A stretch of 64,000 nucleotides of DNA. It comes from Myxococcota bacterium. Lineage in GTDB: Bacteria; Myxococcota_A; UBA9160; SMWR01. The stretch covers positions 1-64,000 of the forward strand of contig JAKVBI010000028.1 in NCBI GenBank assembly GCA_022447545.1. The letters are read 5' to 3'. Position 1 is the first letter of the stretch, and the number at the start of each line of letters is the position of its first letter. Both the position numbers and the translations under genes were made by a program. Below are positions 27,401-36,400 of the stretch, piece after piece. Under the pieces are notes generated by a model. The model was given only the letters and a program-made list of their open reading frames with translations. It searched no databases and was not told where the DNA came from.

Positions 27401-30400
27401 CCCGTTTTGGTGGCTCGACCCATGGAGTCATAGGATGTCTCGGTTACGGTGGTCTCGCCGACACCCGTTGGTGGTGAGGCTTGAATCCGTGGATTCTGAT
27501 TGGGATCTTCAGGAGTTTGAAGGGAATCCAGGTAAAGTGTGACGGTCGTCACGTGCCCAACCGCATCGTATTTAAGATTTCTCAGAACGTTTTCCGGATT
27601 CAAGTGGGCGATCAGCCGGCTGTTTCCGTCGTACCAGTTGGTCTCCGTGAATTTGTCTTGATCGACGCCATTTAAGAATGCATTGGGGGACGTCGACGAA
27701 CGGACATTGCCAACAGGGTCATACGTCTTTGTTGACGTCGGATTGATACTTTTCTCACCGCCTGCAATCGTGAAAACCGTGATCTTAGGTCTGATCTGCT
27801 TGGTTTCTCGATCAAGTTCATCGTAGACGAAATGGGTCGAGTTTTCGTTTTGGTCGGTCAGGGTCTTCCAGTTTCCGAATGAATCATAGGTGTATTTGAA
27901 GGTTCCACCTGTGCCATCGTTTTTGACTTCAACCAAGCGGTTTACACCGTCGTATTTGGACTCCGTTTTGAACCCGGCAACGTCCTTTTCAACGACATTT
28001 CCGGAGTTGTCGAACGTGTATGTCTCGATACGATTACCGATCGTCAGTTCGACCATTCGGTTGACGGAATCGTATTTTGCCACCTGGATACGCTTGGGGT
28101 CGTCCTTGTCAGTCGCAAGGCGGGTCGGGTTGTCGAGTTCGACACGGATTTCATTGTTGGATGTATCGTATTGATAAGTTTCGGTGATGGCTTGGGATGC
28201 GGGTTGGTGGGTGGGACGTAGGCCGATGGCTTGAGTCATGCGTCCCGCGTGATCCCAACGCCACTCTTGAACCCGTAGTGTTTTGTCCAGGGTTCGGCTC
28301 TGCAGTTCGGATTTTGGGCTGGGATGAAGGGTTTTCTGGAGTGCGTTTCCTGCCGAGGTGTAAGTGTAGGTTGAATGGGAGAGGTCCGCGTGAGTCTCTT
28401 GGATGAGTTGATTGGCTTTGTCGTACGTGCTCGTCGTGGTGCGCTTGTCCTTTGAATCGACCGCTGTGGGGCGAAGGTCGACGGAGGGTGTGTCCGCTAA
28501 GGGTTGCATGTAGGTTCGGGTCTCGGTGATGTTACCCGAGGCATCGAGATCGTATTCGACGAGGTATTTTTCGTTGTCGACTGTGGCTACGAGGCGGTCG
28601 GCTCCATCGTAATACTGATAACTGGTGTAGATCTGTCGTGCGTCGGTTGTGGATGTTCGGTTGCCGACAGCATCGAAGGTGAAGGTGGATCTGTATCCCA
28701 GGGCGTCGATGATGGCTGTCTGGTTTCCGTTGTCGTCGAACTCGTATTGAGTCGTGCGGTGGGTCAGTTTGTCGGTGGAATTGAATCCAGATTCTCTGAC
28801 CCGCGTCTTGTTTCCGCGTGCGTCGTATGTGTACTCGACTACCGTTCCGATTGCATTGGTCTCTTTTGAAATCCGGCCGTTGTGGTCGTAGGTGATATCG
28901 GTGGTAGTCCAGATGTCATCGTTTGGATCGCCGGTTTTGCTGACGCTCTGGAGTACGCTTTTCTGGATGGCATTGCTGACGGAATCGTAGGTGGTCTTGG
29001 TGACGCTCTTGGTGTCGCCGCTCCCGATGGTCACTTGGGTCTGCCGGTTCGCTCGATCCCATTCGTAGGTCGTCTTGGATTGGTGCTCGGTATCCTTGCT
29101 GGCGGAGCTTTTGATTCCCCGGGTGGAGCTCAGTTTGTTCCCACGAAAATCCCAGGTGCAAGCAATTTGGTTGCCTTCGCCGTCAGTGCTGAAGATGAGT
29201 TGGTTGTTGGCATCGTATATGGAGGAGGTGGTCTGGTTGTGTGCCGCGGCGTTAGAGGCTTTGTCCGCATCGTAGTTTCTGTCGGTTGGATGGACTGTGT
29301 AGGCACCGCGGGTGATCGAGGTGATGTTGCCAAAATCGTCGTAGGAGGTGGTGTTGCTGAATCCGTTGGCATCGGTCTCTTGTAAGACTCGGTTCAAGGC
29401 ATCGTAGGTGTAGGCTATCTCGATTTGGGCCGATGCCTGCCCCGGAGCGGAAAGAGAAGTCTTAATTCGATTGCCAAAGTCGTCGTATTCGTTCTGGACC
29501 CGGATCGTGTCATTGACCACGGATTCAGTGAGCCGACTGCTCTTGTCGTACCCGTTCCGGGTTGTTCGACCCAGGGCATCTATGATGGTGACGATGTTGC
29601 CGAGCGCATCATATTCGTAGTGGGTCTTGGAATTCCCTGGGGTGGTCACTGCGATCCGCTGTCCATCTGCATTGTAATCGTACTTAGTTTCCCATTGTTC
29701 CGCGGTGGTGATGTCTTTTACGAGAGTCGAGAGAATCCGACCATTGGCGTCGTAATTGCTTTGGGTGGTGTTGCCAACACCGTCCGTAAAGATCGAGACG
29801 CGGTTGTCTGCATCGTATTGGATGGTGGTCTCGCGGCGGGCATGTGATCCCACGCCTTCGATGACGGCTGTTTGGTTTCCCACTGCATCGTAGTGATAGG
29901 AGACCTGGTTTTTCTCACCGTTCAACGAACTCGTGACACGCGAATTGGCATCCCAGACCAAGCTTTCGCTTTGTTCGCTGGTGGTTTTCGGTGATCGAGT
30001 ACGTGAGCTGAGGTTTCCGACTGCCGTATAAGTGAAGGTGGTGGAGTAGAGTTTCTTGATCTCCTTTTGCTGGGCTTCGCTGAGGGCGGCGACGGAGAGT
30101 CCATTTCCATTTGTATCGGTGTATCCCAATTGACGGCGAAGCTCGAGAGAAAGAGAAGAGTCGGAAGTGACGAGGTTGTTTCCAAGGGCATCGGTTTCTC
30201 TGGTGACTCTTCGGTTTCCGTCGTACTCGAAGGTCGTCACTCTCGCGTGGTCGGACCCGTAAGCGTCGGTCCGAGCCGTGACCAGTCCCCGATGATCGAG
30301 TTCGAGACGCGCCGAGACGTTCCTTGGGTCGATGATCTCCACCAGGCGGTTCTGATCGTCGAATGCCTGTCGGGTGACCTGCGCGTTGGTGAGCCCATAA

Positions 30401-33400
30401 CCGACGGTGCGGGTCAAGAGGTTGCCGGTTCTGTCGTACTCGAAGGCAGTGACCAGGTGGGTGGGGTCAGTCTGAGTGGTCAGTCGGTTGTTGGCGTCGT
30501 AGTCCGACGTCGTCACCGAATCTTTTGCATCTGAGGGCGGCACCGGGAGGCTCCCGTCCGGATTGAGCGAGTAGGTCTTGGAATAGAGCAGGCGCTTCGT
30601 CTCGTTTCCCACCGCGTCGTACTCGAAGCGAGTGAGGAACCCCTTGGGCGTCAGCTCTCCCGTCAGGCGATCGTTGGCGTCGTAACCCAGGCTTCGGGCG
30701 TTACCCAGTTCATCGGTTTCCCCCACCACATTCACCGTGGCGTCGTAGCTCCACTTCCGGGTGTATTGGGTGAGGATCGCTTCGCGCTCGGCCGGTGTCG
30801 AAGCCGCCTCCGCCAGTTCGTGACCCACCGCGCTGGTCTCGGAGACCTTTCGATTGAGGGTGTCGTACCCGGTGGTCGTGAGGTGGTCGTTGGCGTCGGT
30901 CAGGGAAATGCGATTGTCGAAGGCGTCGTAACCGTAGTGCTCGGTGTAGATTTCGCGTAGCGAATCCTGCATGGCCGGCGTCAGATCGGCAACAGCCTCC
31001 AGATACCCGAGCGCCACTCGCTGGTTGGCAAACGAAGCCTCGTCGGACTCGGCGAGTTGATTGCCCAGGGGCGTGGTGGTGGAGATCCGTCGATTGTCCG
31101 CGTCGTAGGTGTAGGTGGTCTTGAAGCCGGATTCGTCGGTTTCGCTTACCACGTTGCCCACATCGTCGTAGGCGAACGATCGCATGCCACCCAGAGGGTC
31201 GATCCGATACTGCAAACGGTCGTCCCGGTCGTAGTGGAACTCAGTACTGAAATTTTTTGGATCGGTTTCGACCACCAGGTTGCCCGCCGAGTCGTAGACG
31301 AACGTGGCCTTCGCCCCACTTCCGCGCTTCAGGCTGATCTCGCGGTCGTCCTTGTCGTAGGTGCGAGTGGTGGTGCGACCCTCCTCGTCGGTCTCAGTGT
31401 GGAGGTTTCCCACGGCGTCGTATTTCCAGGACCGGGTGTATTGGGTGAGGATCGCGTCGCGCTCGGCCGGTGTCGAAGCTTTGTCCGCGAGGTCGTGGCC
31501 CACTGCACTGGTCTCGGAGATCTTCCGGTCGAGGGCGTCGTAGCCGAATGTCGTGAGGTGATGGTTGGCGTCGGTCTCGGACAGAACGTTACCCACGCGG
31601 TCGTAGGTGAAGGACTCGGTTCCGTTCATCGGATCGATGCGCACACTCAGGCGGTCGTTTCTATCGTACTCGTATCGGGTCTTGTTGCCGTTGGCGTCGG
31701 TTTCTGACGTCAGATTCCCCGCGTTGTCGTAGCCGAACCTTTGAAGGCCGCCTTTGGGATCGGTGACGGTGGTGAGGCGATTCAGGGTGTCGTAGTCGTA
31801 ATGGGCGACCTGATCCTTCTTCGGATCCGACACGACCAATTCCAGGGGGTCGCTCACGTAGCTGGTTCCCGTGACGGGGGTCGCGTAGCGAATCTGGGTT
31901 GCCACGTTGCCGTTGGCGTCGTAGCTGTAGCTCGTGGCGAAGCCCAGCGGGTCCACTTCGAGGACCCGCTCGTCATCCGCGTCGTAGTAGGTGAAGCTGT
32001 CGTTGCCGTTGGCGTCCTGGCGGATGATCCGATTCCCGCTGCCGTCGTAGGTGTAGGTTTCCTGCTTTCCCTCGGGAGACGTCATGCCCACGAGGTTGGA
32101 GTTGGCGTCGTACTGATACAGGGTTGCATGACCCAGGGGGTCTGTGACCGACGCCAGGTTGTTGGTCCTGTCGTACTGGTAGGTCGTCTCGTGGGCGGCC
32201 AGGATGATCTGCTGGTCCACCGGATGGGTGGCCGCATTCGCCAGGGCATTGCCCACCGGATCCACCATGGAGATCAGTCGGTCGTCCCGGTCGTACTTGT
32301 AGGTGGTGGTGCGTTCATGGCCCGCCACATTGGCGGCACGCGTAATCGACACCTGGTTGCCCACTCGGTCGTAGGCGTAGTGGGTCTCCACATTGTCGGG
32401 GTCCGTCTCCACGACGTTGCGGTCCAGGGCATCGAACGCGTAGGTGGTGGTGTTGCCGTTCTGGTTCGTGCGCGTCAGCACGTTGCCTATGGCGTCGTAG
32501 CCGTAGGTCACGGTTCCGCCCATGGGGTCGGTGATAGAGATCTCTCGTTCGAGGGCGTCGAAGGCGAAATGCGTGGTGTGGCCGTTTTCGTCCGTCGAAC
32601 TCACCACGTTGTAGGAACGGTCGTAGACCTGGGTGGAGCGCGACCCTTTGGCGTCGACGGTGGCCACCAGGTGGTTCTCGGCGTCGTACTCGTAGGTGGT
32701 GACCTCAGCGCCCTGGGAACCCGCCCCCGTGGCCCCGTAGCCCGTGGTCTGCTCGATGGTGTTGTTGCGACGGTCGTAGGCGAAGCGCGTCACGCGACCC
32801 TCGCGATCCGTCACCTCGAGGAGGCGGTTGCCGGGATCGAAGTCGAAGCGAGTCTGGCTACCCCGTGGGTCCAGGATCGCGATCTGGTTGCCGGCGCCGT
32901 CGTACTCGAAAATGGTCTCGAAGGTACGCGGGTCGATGGCCTTCACGGTCCGGCCCCGGGCGTCGAGCAGTTGCTGGCTCGTGTTGCCCCGGGCGTCGGT
33001 CTCCACCACCTGGTTGCGGATCGGGTCGTACTCGATGGTGGTCTTGAAGCCCTTGGGGGTGCGGGTGGAGATCAGCCGATCATTGAGGTCCCATTCCCAG
33101 GTCGTGGTGCGGGCGTCCGAGGTCCCGAAGGCCCGGGTCTGCTCGATGGCGTTCCCGAAGGCGTCGTAGACGGTGTGGTCTACCGTCCCCTGTGGATTGG
33201 TGGTTTCCACCCGGCGGTTCATGGCGTCGTAGGTCGAGGTCGTCTCCCGTCCCAGGGCGTCGATCACGGCCACCGGGTTTCCGTTCCCGTCGTAGTGCCA
33301 GACCGTGGTGGGCTTGAGGTTCTCGAGCTGCAGGCTGGTGGGGTCGAGGACCGAAACCTCGGGCTGGGTCTCGCGCACCAGACGGTCCAGGGCGTCGTAC

Positions 33401-36400
33401 TCGTACTCGATCACCTCGTCGGAGCGGTTGGTGAGCGAGATCTGGTTCCCCACCCGGTCGTATTTGAAATAGGTGGTGTAGAGGGCTCGGAGTTCGTTCT
33501 TCTGGATCTCGCTCAGATCGCTCACCTGAAGCGGGTAATGTTTCTTCACCCTCAGGTTCTGGTAGAAGGGCGAGTCGCTGCTGGCCAGGGCGTTCCCCAC
33601 CCCGTCGGTCTGAGAGACCTGCTGGTTGAACTCGTCGTAGGTGTAGCTCGTGACCTGGGCCTGGTCGGTGGAGTCCACCACCACCTTGTGGTTGCCGTCT
33701 TCGTGGGCGTCCACGCCGATCAACACCTGGGTGGTGTTCTCCCGCTCGTCGTACTCGAAGACCGTCTTGATCTCGTTGGGGTCCTTGATCAGTACGAGTT
33801 TGTCGTCGAGGTCGTAGGTGTACTGAGTCTTGGAACCGTTCTCGTCGATCACCGCCACCTTGTTGCCGTTGCCGTCGTACTGGTACTGGCGCTCGTGGCG
33901 CACCGTCGTGCCGCTGATGGGGTTCGTGACCGCCGGCAGCTTCTCGATCAGCAGCCGGTTGTTCCGGTCGTACACGTAGTCGGTGGTGGCCCCGGTGTCG
34001 TTGGTCACACTCGCCACGTTGCCCACGGCGTCGTAGGTGGTCTGCTCGGAGAAATAACCGAGGATCTCTTCGACCTGGGCCGGCGGCGAGGTCGTCGGGT
34101 TCCAGAACTCGTAGAAATTCTCCCGGACCCGCCAGTCGCGATCCACGTTCTCGTTCGAATAGGCGCGGGCATGGCCCATGGGCGTGGTCTGTTCGATCAC
34201 CTGGTCTTCTTCGTCGTAGCGGAAGCTCGTGACCCGGCGCTTCTCGACGGGCAGTTCCATCCCCGCCGTAATGCGCAGCACGTTGGCGTTGGCGTCGTAG
34301 TCGGTCCGGGTGATGTGGCCCGTGGGGTCCGTCTGCTGAAGGACGAGCCCCCGCGGCGTGTACATCAGGTCCGTCACTTCCCCACGGTGGTCGCTGCGGC
34401 GGATCAGGTTGATCTCTGCGTCGTACCCGAAGCCGGTCTCATAGGGGGTGGGGGTAGTGCCGTCGGCACCTGCCACCGCCGGCGTGGTGACCACCACGAT
34501 CTGGTTGCGGTTGTCGAAGGTGTAGGTGGTTGAGCGCCCCTCGGCATCGGTGGTGGTCGTGCGGTTGCCCACCACGTCGTAGCGGTGCTCGGTGGTGCGG
34601 TCGAGCAGCGGGTCGCTGCCCGAGGGGTCCAGGGTCGTCAGCAGCAGATTGTTGCGGTCGAAGATCTGGGTAACGGTGTGCCCCGCGGCATCCGTCATGC
34701 TGATCTTGTTGCCCACGGCGTCGTAGGCGTTGGCGGTGGTGTGACCCTCGGGGTCGGTGACCGAGAGGAGGCGATCGTCGGCGTCGTAGGTCAGGGTGGT
34801 GACGCCGCCGTTGGGATTGGTGACCCGGGTGAGGTTGCCGAAGTGGTCGTACTCGCTCAGGGTCTGGTGGCCCTCGCCGTCGATCTCCAGGGTGTTGTTC
34901 CCGTAGGCATCGTACGAGTAGCGGGTGATCTGCACGAGGTCGGCGTTGGCGGGCAGGTCCGGGTCCACCACCGTGGGGTCGAGGAGCACGATGCGGCGGG
35001 TGCGGTTGCCGTCGGCGTCGTACTCGAAGCGGGTGATGTCGCCGCCCGGGTCCACCTGTTCGATCAGGTTCTGGTGGGCGTCGTACGCGTAGCGGGTGGT
35101 GTAGAGGTCGAGCAGGGCGGTCTTGTCGTCGTCCGAGAGGTTCGCCGCGAGTGGCGCCTTGCCGAGTTGGGTTCGTTTGGCCTGAAGGTCCGGACTGTCG
35201 CCGGTGACCAGGGCGTGGCCCTCGGCGTCGGTGAGGCTCTCCACGGCGTTGAAGCTCGTGTAGGTCATGGTGGTCACGAAGCCGCCGTGGTCGGTACGGC
35301 TGATCAGGTTGCCGCGATCGTCGTAGGTGAAGGAACGGGTGTAGAGGGCCTCGAGGGCCGCGGTGTCGGCCTCGCTGAGTGCCGCCAGGGAGCGGGAGAA
35401 GCCGAGTTCTTCGCGCAGGTCCTGGTAGTAGCTGTGGCTGCTCTGGGTCACCGCCCAGCCGTTGCGGTCGATCACGGCGGCGAGGTTGTTGTTTTCGTCG
35501 TACTGGTAGCGGGTCACGTAGCCCAACTGATCCGTGATCTCGGTGATGTAGCCGTCGTCGCGGTACTTGTAGTGGAGACCGAAGATCTCGCGGATGTGTT
35601 CGACCTGTCCCAGGTAGGTGGTGTCGGTGTTGTCCGGGTCGTATTGGGCGTAATAGCCATTGGCAATTCGCCAATCGACGTGTTCTTTCTCGTTCGATGT
35701 GGCGCGGTAGTTGCCGTGGGCGTTGACGACGCGTGTCGTTCCCGTACTGATGGTCTCGATGGGCTGGGTGCAGGCGTTGAGGCGTTTCTGTCCGTCGGGG
35801 CGCTCGCGAATCAATCGCGGGTTCGCGTCGGCAAATTCCACGTCGAACTCGTAGTCGAAGCTGATCACTCCGCCATTGGCGTTGGTGATCTTCGAGACCC
35901 CGTAGGAGGACCAGCGGCTCGCGTGGCGCCAATCGAGCATCTTGTAATCGAAAGACATTTCGCGGGCCGCGTAGGTCTCGGTCTTGCCGTCCACGGTCTG
36001 CTCATTGGGGAGGATGACCTTGGTGAGCATGCCCTGGGGGTGGTACTCGTAGCGGGTGACGTGACCCATGCGGTCGGTGACCGACAGCAGTTTGCCCCAG
36101 GCGTCGAACTCGTAGTCGACCAGTGTGCTGCCGGAATCGTCGGTGATCTTGTCCAGCTCCCAGGTGGTCGGGTCATAGTGGTAGTCGATGACGCGGCCGT
36201 CATCGTCGAGGACCCGTTGTAGCTGGAACGTGTCCTGATCGTAGACGTACTCCATGGTCACGCCATTGGGGTCCGTGGAACGGAGTAGGTTGCCGAGAAA
36301 GTCGAACTCGAGGACGACGCCGTCCTCGCGGGTCAGCGCGTAGCGGGCCTGATACAACTCCCAGGATTGGCTGATTTCCGTGATGGTCTCGTAGGCGCCA

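Noticed and set aside
31741-34533. 930-codon open frame on the plus strand, opposite RHS-2
   Set aside because: Its Val/Gly/Arg-rich text is the antisense of repeated YDAxGN codons with G/C-biased third positions. It has no domain pattern and lies wholly within a well-supported gene.
34439-35932. 497-codon minus-strand frame inside RHS-2
   Set aside because: Arg/Pro/His-rich shifted-frame reading of the repeats, with no protein-like hydrophobic pattern.
34585-36222. 545-codon open frame on the plus strand, opposite RHS-2
   Set aside because: Same antisense artefact of the YD repeats and GC bias.
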